Shown: positions 43,718 through 53,849, counted from the first letter of the stretch. The stretch is 64,000 bases of DNA from a bacterium (GCA_040755755.1 JBFLZW010000041.1:1-64000), one strand, 5' to 3'. Program-made: numbers and translations. Notes: a model not told the origin generated them from the letters alone.

Positions 43718-45911
43718 AATCCCTGCCAATTAACACCTCCCTTGGTTTGCTTCCCTGGGGTTTACTTACCACTCCGTCACGCTCCATAAGCTCGATCATC
43801 CGTGCCGCCCGGTTGTATCCGATTCTCAGGCGGCGCTGAATCATGGAAATCGAGGCCTGCCTGGTTTTGATCACCAGGTCCACGGCCTTGTCATACAGGT
43901 CATCGTACTCCTCCTCGTCCTGCTTGCTTCCGGGCTTGGCATCATCCCCGCAGAAGGACAGGATGGTATCGTCATATTCCGGCTTCCCCTGTGAAGCCAG
44001 GTATTTTACCAGCCGCTTGATCTCCCCTTCGGTAATGGAAGAGCCGTGAAGCCGGACCAGGTCGGAGCTTCCGGGCGGCAGAAACAGCATATCTCCCAGT
44101 CCCAGCAGTTTTTCCGCTCCATTGGCATCCAGAATGGTTCGGGAGTCGGTTTTCGAGGAGACCCGGAAGGATATCCGGCTGGGAAAGTTGGCTTTGATCA
44201 GGCCGGTCACTACGTCAACCGACGGGCGCTGGGTGGCGATAATCAGATGGATGCCTACAGCTCTGGCCATCTGGGCGAGGCGGATAAGCAGGGTCTCCAC
44301 TTCGCGGGCCGACATGATCATCAGATCGGCGAATTCGTCGATAACAATGACGATGTAGGGCAGAGGGCTGTGGTGCAGTATCCCTGCCGGGGACTCTTCC
44401 GGCGATCCTTCAGGCGCGGGCGGGGAGGGCTTTTTATCCTCGGAGAGGACCTGGTGATTATACTGGCCGATGTTCCTGACTCCCCGGTCGGCCAGGATCC
44501 GGTAGCGGTTTTCCATCTCCTGGGTAGCCCACCGAAGAGCGCTGGCCGCCTCCTTCGGCTCCACCACCACCGGGGTCAAAAGGTGGGGAATGTCATTATA
44601 GACTCCCAGCTCGAGCATCTTGGGGTCGATCATGATAAACTTCACCTCGTCAGGGGTGGCATTGAAAAGAATGCTGCAAATCAGGGCGTTGATGGCCACG
44701 CTCTTGCCTGATCCTGTTGCTCCGGCAATCAGAAGATGAGGCATCCTGGCCAGGTCGGTGACATAGGGGGTACCGGCAATGTCCTTGCCAAGGGCCAGGG
44801 TCAGCCGGGAATTTGCCTTGGTAAACTGCTCCGATTCCAGGATTTCCCGAAGGTACACCACCTCCCGCTGCTGGTTGGGGATTTCCAGGCCGACCACGCT
44901 TTTGCCGGGAACCGGGGCCACGATCCGCACCGACAGGGCTTTCATGGCCAGAGCCAGATCATCGGACAGATTGGCGATTTTGGAAATCTTGACCCCCGGT
45001 GCAGGCTCGAACTCATACCGGGTTACGACCGGGCCGGGAAGCACCTGAACGACCTTGCCCTGAACCGCAAAGTTCAGGAGCTTTTCTTCCAGCTTCCGGC
45101 AACTGTCCTGAATCCACTGTTTGCTCTCGGCAGTCTCCGTTTTCTGGGTCTGTTCGAGCAAAGACAGGGGAGGAAGAGCCCCTTTAGGTCCGGACAGGAT
45201 TTCCTCGAATGCATCTTCTTCATCAGCCTGAGACTGCTTTTCCTTGCGCTTTCCCTTGCCGGGTGATTTTTTCGATTGTTTTTTATCCTTCTTCCCGTGC
45301 GATGAGGGCTTATCCTCGCTCCCCCGGCTGCCCCTGACCCGGTCCCAGAGGAAAGTCACAGCCTGGACCACGAGGGAGGGGAGGGGGAGAATGAGGTCGA
45401 GTACTGAAACCTGCGTCAGGAGGATCAGGGAAATCGAAAACATGGTCAGCAGGATGATAAAGGTGCCCAGGGTGCCGAACGAGGAAACCATTTGCAGGGA
45501 ATTGATGACCAGATAGCCGGTCAGCCCGCCGTGACGGAACCCGGCGAAGGTCTCGCCGTTTAAACCGCCCAGGATCAGCGACAGCAGGCCGCAGGTCGAA
45601 GGCAGCAGAAGAAGAATCCCCAGCCATTGAGAGAACGAGTGATTCCAGCCGCGTAGGGTAATCATACGCCAGCCCCAAAAAATGAGAACGAGAGGGATCA
45701 GGAAAGCGACGCCGCCAATAATGATCACGAGATGATCGGCCAGCCATGCGCCGAAGCTGCCCATGAGATTATGAACAGCATACGATCCGACGCTGCTGAA
45801 GGAGGGGTCCTGGGGATGGTAGCTCAACAGGCTCAGGAGAATGAAAAGGGCCAGGGCAAAAAAAACCACTCCGAGAATTTCCTGAACCAGCCGCTGCTTT
45901 AATGAATCCAT
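43707..45911 (-). CDS. ftsK: DNA translocase FtsK/SpoIIIE
   Basis: 734 residues from the ATG at 45911; the frame is open to 45971 through a CACAGAG repeat. Four N-terminal membrane segments (about 12-185), a Lys/Ser-rich linker (about 205-235), then the motor: alpha/beta region with VVQVLPGPVVTRYEFEPAPG, Walker A GATGSGKSVAINALI, and Walker B VIVIDEFADLMIM. The C-terminal DNA-reading gamma domain ends GVVSKPQGSKPREVLIGRDY. It pumps chromosomal DNA at the division septum toward dif. Domain set is complete, and the linker is short compared with enterobacterial FtsK. Confidence 0.95.
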   Translation of the reverse strand: MDSLKQRLVQEILGVVFFALALFILLSLLSYHPQDPSFSSVGSYAVHNLMGSFGAWLADHLVIIIGGVAFLIPLVLIFWGWRMITLRGWNHSFSQWLGILLLLPSTCGLLSLILGGLNGETFAGFRHGGLTGYLVINSLQMVSSFGTLGTFIILLTMFSISLILLTQVSVLDLILPLPSLVVQAVTFLWDRVRGSRGSEDKPSSHGKKDKKQSKKSPGKGKRKEKQSQADEEDAFEEILSGPKGALPPLSLLEQTQKTETAESKQWIQDSCRKLEEKLLNFAVQGKVVQVLPGPVVTRYEFEPAPGVKISKIANLSDDLALAMKALSVRIVAPVPGKSVVGLEIPNQQREVVYLREILESEQFTKANSRLTLALGKDIAGTPYVTDLARMPHLLIAGATGSGKSVAINALICSILFNATPDEVKFIMIDPKMLELGVYNDIPHLLTPVVVEPKEAASALRWATQEMENRYRILADRGVRNIGQYNHQVLSEDKKPSPPAPEGSPEESPAGILHHSPLPYIVIVIDEFADLMIMSAREVETLLIRLAQMARAVGIHLIIATQRPSVDVVTGLIKANFPSRISFRVSSKTDSRTILDANGAEKLLGLGDMLFLPPGSSDLVRLHGSSITEGEIKRLVKYLASQGKPEYDDTILSFCGDDAKPGSKQDEEEYDDLYDKAVDLVIKTRQASISMIQRRLRIGYNRAARMIELMERDGVVSKPQGSKPREVLIGRDYEK

Positions 45912-45956
45912 TGGGGTTGTCCACAAATAAATAAAATACAAATACCAATACCAACG

Positions 45957-45985
45957 ACACCACAGAGGCACAGAGACACAGAGAT
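45957..45985. repeat. CACAGAG-type dispersed repeat upstream of ftsK
   Basis: Plus strand ACACCACAGAGGCACAGAGA then CACAGAGAT. It lies about 46 bases upstream of the ftsK start, between ftsK and uppP. Flanking bases (ACCAATACCAACGACACC) partly match those of the copy at 62024. Confidence 0.75.
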
Positions 45986-46034
45986 ACCCGGAGAAAAGAC
46001 AGGGAGTAATGTATTCATAGACAGCTCCATAACC

Positions 46035-46862
46035 TCAGACTTTTTTCAGATAGAGAAGCAGCCCGCTGCCGATCGCCACCAGCCAGCAGTACCAGGCAAA
46101 CAGGGACAGCCGCTGTCGGGAGAGGAGCTTGAGGAGGTATTTGATGGCCAAATAGCCGACAACGGCGGCTGCCAGGGTGCCCGCCAGGATGGCCGGTAAG
46201 TTGATACCCGGCTGCCAAAGAAGATGCATGCTGTCCTTTGCCTCCAGAACTGTGGCCCCCAGTATGGCCGGAATGGACAGCAGGAAGGAATACTCGACAC
46301 AGGCCGAAGGCTCCAGGCCGCAAAAAAGACCCATGGCAATGGTCGCCCCGGAGCGGGATATGCCCGGAGTTATGGCAATCCCCTGGAAAAGGCCGATGAG
46401 CAGTGCATCCTGGATAGTCATCTTTTCCAGCTTCCGGGTGGCATTCATGCGCCTGCTGGCAAGCATTAACAGCCCGCCGGTAATACAGAGGGCCAAAAGT
46501 ACGAGATAAGTGTTTGAAAAGATTTGCTCGAAGAAATCCTTGGAGGCAAATCCGATTATGGCCGTTGGCACGGACCCGATCACCATCATGAGAAAAACCT
46601 TCCGCCCGCGCTGAAGAGCCCCGGCCCCCGGATCGGGCTTCCATCTCAGGAGCCCCTCGATAATCCGGGCAATTTCCTTGCGGTAATAGGCGAAAACAGA
46701 CAAAAGTGTGCCCAAATGGAGGAAAATTTCGAATAATAATCCTGGACGGTCAAAATTTTTTAGAAAAGATTCGATAATTACCAGATGACCTGAACTGCTT
46801 ACCGGGAAAAACTCGGTCAGGCCCTGAATAATTCCCAGGAGTATGGAGTGAAAGAAGCTCAT
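46035..46862 (-). CDS. uppP: Undecaprenyl-diphosphate phosphatase
   Basis: 275 residues, about eight membrane segments. Family motifs are present: GLTEFFPVSSSGHLVI (about 14-29) and TPGISRSGATIAMGLF (about 163-178), which hold the catalytic Glu, Ser and Arg. The enzyme recycles the undecaprenyl carrier used for peptidoglycan and exopolysaccharide, including the locus at 54-64 kb. It is encoded divergently from the activase gene. Confidence 0.95.
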   Translation of the reverse strand: MSFFHSILLGIIQGLTEFFPVSSSGHLVIIESFLKNFDRPGLLFEIFLHLGTLLSVFAYYRKEIARIIEGLLRWKPDPGAGALQRGRKVFLMMVIGSVPTAIIGFASKDFFEQIFSNTYLVLLALCITGGLLMLASRRMNATRKLEKMTIQDALLIGLFQGIAITPGISRSGATIAMGLFCGLEPSACVEYSFLLSIPAILGATVLEAKDSMHLLWQPGINLPAILAGTLAAAVVGYLAIKYLLKLLSRQRLSLFAWYCWLVAIGSGLLLYLKKV

Positions 46863-46996
46863 TGGACTTTTTCCCTTACGGTGCCGGCTGCTCGACGATG
46901 ATGCAGGCAGGGTTCTTGGTTACAGTTACTTGAATAGGTAAGTATATATCGTTCTTAATCTTGTGTAAAGACCAAAATGAGGAAACAGAAAGTACC

Positions 46997-47025
46997 TTGA
47001 TAAATCATCGGGAATATACTATTAT
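46997..47025 (+). promoter_or_regulatory. Sigma-70-type promoter of the activase gene
   Basis: TTGATA (46997-47002), 17-base spacer, TATTAT (47020-47025). The start site would be near 47032, about 68 bases before the ATG at 47100. Confidence 0.6.
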
Positions 47026-47099
47026 TTTAGCTTTCATTTCTGGTTATAGTGAAAGAGGAGAGGTTAGAATTACATTTGGTTGGAAGGGAGTGACGAAAA

Positions 47100-50000
47100 A
47101 TGCGCGAAAAATCTGAGGGCAGGAAAAAGATATTGTGTCTTGGGATTGACATCGGATCGATCAGCGTCGACTTTGCCCTCGTTAACCAGGATCGTGAGAT
47201 TATCAGGACTTCCTATCACCGGGTCAAAGGACAGCCTATTCTCAAGACCCTTGAAGTGCTGGAGAAAGAGTTTGCCGATTTTCTGGCCGAAGATTCCATC
47301 AGCCTGTCGTTTACCGGGACCGGCGGACTGATCCTGAGCCATCTGCTGGATACGTTCTTTATCAATGAAATCATCGCCCAGATGAAAGCGGTCATCCTGC
47401 TTCATCCCGAGGCCAGAACCATTATCGAAATCGGCGGCGAGGATTCCAAACTCATTCTGCTCGACTACCAGCAGTCCTCACAATCTCTGGTCCTGAAGGA
47501 TTTTGCCATGAATACCATGTGCGCTGCGGGTACCGGCTCTTTTCTCGACCAGCAGGCTTCGCGGCTCGGCATCTCGATCGAGGAAGAGTTCGGCGAACTG
47601 GCCATGAAGTCGAAAAACCCGGCCCGTATTGCCGGGCGGTGCAGCGTTTTTGCCAAATCGGATATGATCCACCTCCAGCAGGAGGCCACCCCGGACTATG
47701 ACATCATTGCCGGGCTGTGCATGGCTATGGCCCGAAACTTCAGGGGAAGCATCGGCAAGGGGAAGGAGTTCCAGAAGCCCATTCTCTTTCAGGGAGGAGT
47801 TGCCGCCAATAAGGGCATGGTGAGGGCGTTTGAGACGCTTTTCAAGCTCGCTCCGGGAGAGTTGATCATCCCGAAGTACTATAACTGCATGGGCGCTATC
47901 GGAGCTGCCCTGGTCGCGCTCGAAACCCCGAAATTCATCAGGGGAAGGAATGTCCTGAAAACGATAGCCGATTATTTGAACCAGGACCGCTATCAGGAAT
48001 CCCACCTGCCGCCGCTGCACGCTGGCAAGCCCCCGTCTTCGGGAAAACGCCCTGCGGATGCGGGAAAACCATCCGGGGCAGGGAACGGCCAGAGCGGGAG
48101 AGACGCAAAGCCGATTCCGGCCTTTCTGGGAATCGACGTCGGCTCGATCAGTACCAATGTGGTAGTGATCGACAGCAACAAAAAGGTCCTGGCAAAAAGA
48201 TACCTGATGACTGCCGGACGCCCGATCGAAGCGGTCCGCACGGGGCTTGATGAAGTCGGGCGGGAGCTCCAGGACCGGGTCAGAATCTGCGGAGTGGGCA
48301 CCACCGGATCGGGAAGATACCTGATCGGGGATTTCGTGGGGGCCGATATCATCAAAAACGAGATCACCGCCCAGGCCAAGGCCGCGGCAGCCATTGACCG
48401 GCAGGTCGATACTATCTTCGAAATCGGCGGCCAGGATTCCAAGTACATCAGCCTCGATCAGGGTGCGGTCGTGGATTTCGAGATGAATAAGGTGTGCGCT
48501 GCCGGAACCGGCTCTTTCCTGGAAGAGCAGGCGGAAAAGATCGGCATCAATATCAAGGAGGAGTTCGGAAACCTGGCCCTCTGTGCTTCCGCTCCCGTAA
48601 GGATGGGGGAGCGCTGTACCGTATTCATGGAGTCTGACCTTGTCCACCATCAGCAGAGCGGTGCCGCCAAGGAGAACCTGGTGGCCGGTCTCAGCTATTC
48701 GATCGTTCATAACTACCTGAACCGCGTGGTGGCCGGACGCAGGGTTGGAAACCGGATATTCTTCCAGGGCGGAGTGGCAGCCAATAAAGGCGTGGTCGCT
48801 GCCTTCGGGCAGGTCCTGCAAAAGCCGGTGATCGTTCCCGAACACCACGAAGTTACCGGGGCCATCGGCGTGGCCCTGATCGCCCAGGAGGAGCAGACCT
48901 GGACCCAGAGCAAATTCCGGGGATTTGATCTGAGCCACCGCCGCTATGAAATCGAGAGCTTTGAATGCGCAGGATGCGCCAATCACTGCCAGATTAAAAA
49001 GGTCGTGCTCGATCAGGACCGGCCGCTTTTCTACGGCAGCCGGTGTGACCGCTACGATGAAAAAAAAGGAGAAAAACTCTCCGCCCATCCCCTCGATCTG
49101 TTTGCCTTCCGGTCACAGGAGCTTCACCGGCAGTACCTGACTCCAGCCGGGGATTCATCTTCTTCCAGCGCGCCTCGCACAAAGATAGGTATCCCCTTAT
49201 GCCTGTTCTTTCACGAGTGGCTTCCCTTCTGGCGGACCTTCTTTACGGCCCTGGGGCTTGAAGTCATCCTCTCTCAGGCAACGAACAAGGAGATCATCAA
49301 CCAGGGGGTACAGGCGGCTGTGGACGATACCTGCTTTCCCATCAAGGTGGCCTATGGACATATCCATAACCTCCTCCGGCAAAAGGTCGATTATCTCTTT
49401 TTGCCCAGCATCATCAACATGCCAACCGAGCAGAACGGTATCCATGACAGTTTCAACTGTCCCTACGTCCAGACGATTCCCTACACCGCCGCCGCGGCTA
49501 TCAATATCGAACAGAGCGGGACAAAGCTTCTGCGGCCTGTGGTATACCTGCGAAGAGGACTGAAATCTATCCGCAAAAGCCTCATCCCCCTTGGCCGAAG
49601 CCTGGGAAAATCCGCGGCGGACACCGGAAAAGCCATTGACCGGGCTTACGCTGCCCAAAGCTCCTTCCATGCCGCCCTCCAAAAAAAGGGAGAAGAGATT
49701 ATCAGCACACTCCCGGAACAGGAGAAGGCAATGGTCCTGATCAGCCGGCCCTACAATGGCTGCGATTTCGGGCTGAATCTGGAGATTCCCAGAATTTTTC
49801 GCGAAATGGGCTTTCTGATCATTCCGATGGACTTTCTGCCGCTCCACCAGAACCAGATCGCCGAAAACTGGCCCAATATGTACTGGCGCTACGGGCAAAG
49901 AATCCTGAGCGCTGCCCGGTTTATCCGAACACGGGCAAACTTGTATGCCATCTACCTGACGAATTTCAGCTGCGGCCCTGATTCGTTCATCACCCAGTTT

Positions 50001-51392
50001 TTCCAGCACACGATGAGTGGAAAGCCCTACCTGCAGATCGAGGTTGACGAGCACAGCGCCGGTGCCGGAATAATCACCCGCTGTGAAGCCTTTGTCGATA
50101 GTCTGCGAAGCCGGCAGCGGCAGCAGGCTGTGGCCGGTGATATGCCTGAAACCGTGATGTGCCGGACGGTCTCTTCAAATTCATGCCGGAAGGATACCTA
50201 TTCTCACCGCAAGCTCTACATTCCCCCCATGGCCGGACATGCCCATGCCCTGTGTGCCGCCTTCAGATCCCAGGGAATAATGGCCGAGGTCATACCGGAG
50301 TCCGACGAGCAGACCCTGCAGTATGGCCGGATGTACACCTCCGGCAAGGAGTGCTTTCCCTGCCTGGTAACAACCGGCGACATGGTAAAAATCACCCGTT
50401 CATCCCAGTTCGATCCTGAAAAGAGCGCCTTTCTCATGCCTTCCGGCGATGGTCCCTGCCGGTTCGGGCAGTACTATCAGCTGCACCGGCTGGTCCTCGA
50501 CCGCCTGGGTCTTCCCGAAGTGCCAATCTATTCTCCGAGTCAGGGGGAAACTTTTTACCGTGAGCTGGGGATCATGGGGAGAAAGTTTATTCGTCTTGCC
50601 TGGCAGGGGATCGTTATTACCGACTACCTCGAAAAGTGGCTTCTGCAAAACCGGCCCTATGAAAGCTCTCCCGGGGAGGCAGACCGGATTTATAACCAAT
50701 GCCTGTCCCTGCTCTGCCAGACTATCGAAACTCAAGGGGCTGCCTTTCCGGTTATCGGGCAGATCCTGCGGATCCTCGGCGAATTTCGCCGGGAGCCGAA
50801 AACACAGCGGCCAATCATCGGTATTGTGGGCGAGATTTTTGTCAGGTCCAACCGCTTCAGTAACAACGACCTGATCCGCAGAATCGAAGCCCTCGGCGGG
50901 GAGGTCTGGATGCCGCCAATTACCGAGTGGTTCCATTATATCAATTACACCAGCAAGATTCACAGCCTGGTCAATCAGAATCTGAAAAACCTGCTTTCGA
51001 CCATGATCCGGGATATTCTGCAAAAGAAGGACGAGCGCAAAATTCACCGCCTGCTCTGCCCGGCCATTCTCGACGGAAAAGACCCTTCGATCGAGCAGCT
51101 CCTCGATAACAGCCGCCCCTACCTGCATTCCTCCTTCGAGGGTGAGGCCATCCTGAGCATTGGCAAGGCCATAGATTATGCCGCTAAAAACATGGACGGA
51201 TTGATCAATGTCATGCCCTTCACCTGCATGCCGGGAACCATCGCTTCCACGATCATGAAACGAGTGCGGATGGACTACCGCGATTTTCCTTTCCTGAACC
51301 TGGCGTATGACGGCCTCGAGCAAACCTCCATCAAGACCCGGCTGGAGGCATTCCTGTACCAGGCCCGGCAATTCCAGGAAAAGGCGCGGTAA
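47100..51392 (+). CDS. Tandem CoA-dehydratase activase fused to HgdB/DUF2229-like domains
   Basis: 1,430 residues. Two BadF/HgdC-type ASKHA ATPase domains sit in tandem. The first (about 10-285) has LGIDIGSISVDFALVNQDRE, GGEDSKLILLD, MNTMCAAGTGSFLDQQ and AGRCSVFAKSDM. The second (about 340-600) has LGIDVGSISTNVVVIDSNKK, GGQDSKYISLD, MNKVCAAGTGSFLEEQ and GERCTVFMESDL. Each contributes the two Cys that in HgdC dimers bind one shared 4Fe-4S cluster. A Pro/Gly/Lys-rich linker (about 300-335) joins them. A DUF2229-like part follows (about 640-900), then an HgdB-like region with further Cys (KECFPCLVTTGDM, PFTCMPGT). Activases use ATP to send one electron to 2-hydroxyacyl-CoA dehydratases or benzoyl-CoA reductases. 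No such enzyme is encoded nearby, so the substrate is unknown. GGGAG precedes the start. Confidence 0.9.
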   Translation: MREKSEGRKKILCLGIDIGSISVDFALVNQDREIIRTSYHRVKGQPILKTLEVLEKEFADFLAEDSISLSFTGTGGLILSHLLDTFFINEIIAQMKAVILLHPEARTIIEIGGEDSKLILLDYQQSSQSLVLKDFAMNTMCAAGTGSFLDQQASRLGISIEEEFGELAMKSKNPARIAGRCSVFAKSDMIHLQQEATPDYDIIAGLCMAMARNFRGSIGKGKEFQKPILFQGGVAANKGMVRAFETLFKLAPGELIIPKYYNCMGAIGAALVALETPKFIRGRNVLKTIADYLNQDRYQESHLPPLHAGKPPSSGKRPADAGKPSGAGNGQSGRDAKPIPAFLGIDVGSISTNVVVIDSNKKVLAKRYLMTAGRPIEAVRTGLDEVGRELQDRVRICGVGTTGSGRYLIGDFVGADIIKNEITAQAKAAAAIDRQVDTIFEIGGQDSKYISLDQGAVVDFEMNKVCAAGTGSFLEEQAEKIGINIKEEFGNLALCASAPVRMGERCTVFMESDLVHHQQSGAAKENLVAGLSYSIVHNYLNRVVAGRRVGNRIFFQGGVAANKGVVAAFGQVLQKPVIVPEHHEVTGAIGVALIAQEEQTWTQSKFRGFDLSHRRYEIESFECAGCANHCQIKKVVLDQDRPLFYGSRCDRYDEKKGEKLSAHPLDLFAFRSQELHRQYLTPAGDSSSSSAPRTKIGIPLCLFFHEWLPFWRTFFTALGLEVILSQATNKEIINQGVQAAVDDTCFPIKVAYGHIHNLLRQKVDYLFLPSIINMPTEQNGIHDSFNCPYVQTIPYTAAAAINIEQSGTKLLRPVVYLRRGLKSIRKSLIPLGRSLGKSAADTGKAIDRAYAAQSSFHAALQKKGEEIISTLPEQEKAMVLISRPYNGCDFGLNLEIPRIFREMGFLIIPMDFLPLHQNQIAENWPNMYWRYGQRILSAARFIRTRANLYAIYLTNFSCGPDSFITQFFQHTMSGKPYLQIEVDEHSAGAGIITRCEAFVDSLRSRQRQQAVAGDMPETVMCRTVSSNSCRKDTYSHRKLYIPPMAGHAHALCAAFRSQGIMAEVIPESDEQTLQYGRMYTSGKECFPCLVTTGDMVKITRSSQFDPEKSAFLMPSGDGPCRFGQYYQLHRLVLDRLGLPEVPIYSPSQGETFYRELGIMGRKFIRLAWQGIVITDYLEKWLLQNRPYESSPGEADRIYNQCLSLLCQTIETQGAAFPVIGQILRILGEFRREPKTQRPIIGIVGEIFVRSNRFSNNDLIRRIEALGGEVWMPPITEWFHYINYTSKIHSLVNQNLKNLLSTMIRDILQKKDERKIHRLLCPAILDGKDPSIEQLLDNSRPYLHSSFEGEAILSIGKAIDYAAKNMDGLINVMPFTCMPGTIASTIMKRVRMDYRDFPFLNLAYDGLEQTSIKTRLEAFLYQARQFQEKAR

Positions 51393-51995
51393 TAGGCAAC
51401 CGGATTTTTCGGGGGGTGTTGGGTTTACCGTGAAAACATACGGCTTCCCTTAATCGTTCGCCTCCACCACCGACAGAGAAAGTCCTTGTGAAAGCAAAGT
51501 GATGCAGTATATCCGGTGTGGCGCTTTTGTGCTTGATAGGATTTAAGAATCCATGCCGGTGAAGCATTTGGGCACAGGAGGGGATGAGGGGACAGGCATG
51601 ATAAGAAAAGGGATGAGGCAGATTCCTTCCGACTCACGCAGGCTGAGCTTGGCGCACTCAGGATATGACACCATCTTCACTTCACGAACTTTACCTTAAA
51701 AGCCCCAAGGCAATCTCCAACCTGCGATTTATTTCATCCATTAAATCCTTATCCATTTTTTCTCAGAGACGGAGTATCAACGAGTTATGGAGAACTGTTA
51801 ATTTATGCACTCTCAGCACTGAGCGTTGCTTCAAAACTGCCACGCATCACTATTTGTCGGGCCATTGGATTGGCTCACCATCTTCAGGCGAGTGAATATC
51901 CTCTTGGATCGATCAAGCATTGGATAGGCTGGTATTTGGTCTCCGGGTCTACTTTGGTCCGACCCGGACACCACGGACCCCAACGGCTCAGTATA
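51393..51995. other. 600-base intergenic region, no gene recognised
   Basis: Lies between two convergent genes. It holds an open plus-strand frame of 76 codons (51665-51895) with no recognisable motif or clear ribosome binding site. A small stem, CCGGGTC (51943-51949) with GACCCGG (51961-51967), might end the transglutaminase transcript. No repeat family copy was seen. Confidence 0.4.
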
Positions 51996-53741
51996 TCACC
52001 ACAGGAACCCACTCAACCCGGTATAGCCGAAGATGCTGCCTGTCCCAAAACCGAAACCATACGCCGGACTGGAGGAGTAACCATACGTGCCGGAGAATTG
52101 GCCATAAGTTATGGGCGAACTGACCACACTCGTGAAGCCGAAGCTGCCCACGGGGCTGTACCAGCCGGAGGACATGCTGCCAAAGCCGCTTCCACCTCCC
52201 CCCCCACTTCCCCCATAGCCGAAGCCAGCCGCTGGACTGTATGCTGCGGGGCTATAGTTATACGCAGCGCCATAGTTGTACGCCGTGCCGCTGTACAGGC
52301 GGGGGGACTGGCTGTATGCAGCAGACTGGCCATAGGAAAAGGATGAGGGGCTGAGCGGACTGGCGGGATTAAAACTGACCACAGGGGTAACGCCACCGCT
52401 GGAGACAAAGCTCCCTGCCGGGCTATAGCCGGAGAATGAACTGCCAAAGCCGCCAGTGATTCCCCCTCCAAACCCAGGAGTATATCCGGACGCAGGAGGA
52501 GTATAGCTGCTTGCCTGTCTGCCGGGTGTTGATTGACCGGCGGTGCTGGATGTATGGGCAGGGTTGGCGGAAGAAGCGGGGTTGTTTCCGGTTGGACTAT
52601 TCGAGGCCACAGGACCGGCCGGGGCAACCGATTGACTGACGGCACCGGGAGTAACCTCGAGGGAAAGAGCATAGTCACCGGCTGTGATATCATCTGTCTT
52701 TCTCAGGCAATTGATGTGAACTACATCGTTTTTGATCTCAAACACCAGGCCAGTCTCTGCCTGAGTAACCGAAGGGGCGGCATGATAGTAAGACCATGAG
52801 ATTGCTGACAGATCGGAATTATCTCTTCCATGAGCCTCCTTGAGGCGAAAGATATCGACGTGGTGAATATCGCGCTGGGCATCATACGGAATCCAGCCAA
52901 GTTCAGGATAGTAAACCTCGACCCAGGAATGAGGGCCGGTAAGCCAGCTCGTATAGTAGGTCGAATAGCCGATCGACCAGTCATACATTCTGGCCAGACT
53001 GATTCCCGAAACGAAGCGGGCGGGGATTCCTCCGGCCCGCAGCAGGGCACAGGCAAGATGAGCAAAATTGGTGCAGACCCCTTTTCTGAGCATCAGGGTA
53101 GAGCGGGCATCAGAAGCTGGATTTGCATCGTACTCGATGTTGTTCAATATCCACTTGACGATATTTTCAACCGCCTGGAATTGATGGGTACAGCCGGCTA
53201 CCAGCTCATCAGCCTTGGCTTTGATCGCCTGATCGGTGGATTGAACCATACCGGTACCTGTGAGATATTGCTGTACATCAAGTGGCAGAGTCCCTTGATT
53301 GACCGGGAAAGGATCACTGCTCACCAGGGGGTCGAGTATCGCCCTGACAGTTGCCTGCTGGGTTATGGTAATGTCCAGAGCAGTATTCCCGATGCCCTTC
53401 CAGATCAGATCGGTATACGAATTCCCATACTTATCGGTCCCCGGCCGCTGAATGTCCGGCTCTGATGAGAAGGAAAGGGAAAAGGCGCTGTCTTCCTGAA
53501 CATTCGTGCGGTAGGTATACTGAGCAGGGTGAAAGTAGCGGTAGGAGAATTCGCTGACCGCTCCCGTGATCTGGAAGGTAAGTGTCTGCTCGGTAACGAT
53601 ATCCGCTGACATGTTGCCGGTAATATAAAAGTATTCTGCCCTCAAGATGCCTGCCTTCATGAATTGCTGAAAAAAGAGCGAGATACACAGCAAAAAGATC
53701 AACTTCGATTTGAGCAACAAAATTTTATCTATTTTCTTCAT
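51996..53741 (-). CDS. Secreted transglutaminase-like protein with Gly/Tyr/Ser-rich tail
   Basis: 581 residues. N-terminal signal segment (about 10-33), a beta-rich domain (about 35-155), then a transglutaminase-like core: RKGVCTNFAHLACALLRAGG (Cys about 217), PARFVSGI, GPHSWVEVYYPELGWIPYDA (His about 265, Asp about 280). From about residue 375 the protein is Ser/Pro/Thr-rich, and from about 440 an imperfect repeat rich in Gly, Tyr, Ser, Ala and Phe (AAYNYSPAAYSPAAGFGYGG and similar), ending GLSGFLW. The family includes cysteine proteases and crosslinkers. The catalytic triad looks complete. The tail resembles secreted structural or adhesive low-complexity sequences. GGAGG precedes the ATG. 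Its substrate is unknown; it may act on its own tail or a surface polymer. Confidence 0.78.
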   Translation of the reverse strand: MKKIDKILLLKSKLIFLLCISLFFQQFMKAGILRAEYFYITGNMSADIVTEQTLTFQITGAVSEFSYRYFHPAQYTYRTNVQEDSAFSLSFSSEPDIQRPGTDKYGNSYTDLIWKGIGNTALDITITQQATVRAILDPLVSSDPFPVNQGTLPLDVQQYLTGTGMVQSTDQAIKAKADELVAGCTHQFQAVENIVKWILNNIEYDANPASDARSTLMLRKGVCTNFAHLACALLRAGGIPARFVSGISLARMYDWSIGYSTYYTSWLTGPHSWVEVYYPELGWIPYDAQRDIHHVDIFRLKEAHGRDNSDLSAISWSYYHAAPSVTQAETGLVFEIKNDVVHINCLRKTDDITAGDYALSLEVTPGAVSQSVAPAGPVASNSPTGNNPASSANPAHTSSTAGQSTPGRQASSYTPPASGYTPGFGGGITGGFGSSFSGYSPAGSFVSSGGVTPVVSFNPASPLSPSSFSYGQSAAYSQSPRLYSGTAYNYGAAYNYSPAAYSPAAGFGYGGSGGGGGSGFGSMSSGWYSPVGSFGFTSVVSSPITYGQFSGTYGYSSSPAYGFGFGTGSIFGYTGLSGFLW

Positions 53742-53849
53742 ACCGTTTCCTCCGTTTGACCAGGCTGAATCCTGCCTGCCGACAGCTTCATCCGGTTTGG
53801 CTTGGGAGCAATTATGGAAAGTAAATGAGAATAGAACTGGATATTAGAT

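Noticed and set aside
47478-49088. 536-codon minus-strand frame opposite the activase
   Set aside because: Antisense shadow; the plus-strand frame contains repeated, well-known activase motifs.
51420-51460. Cyclic-di-GMP riboswitch fragment
   Set aside because: Short stem with GAAA-containing loop caught the eye, but the conserved GEMM core and tetraloop receptor are absent.
51665-51895. 76-codon gene in the gap after the activase
   Set aside because: No motif, no ribosome binding site, composition not clearly coding.
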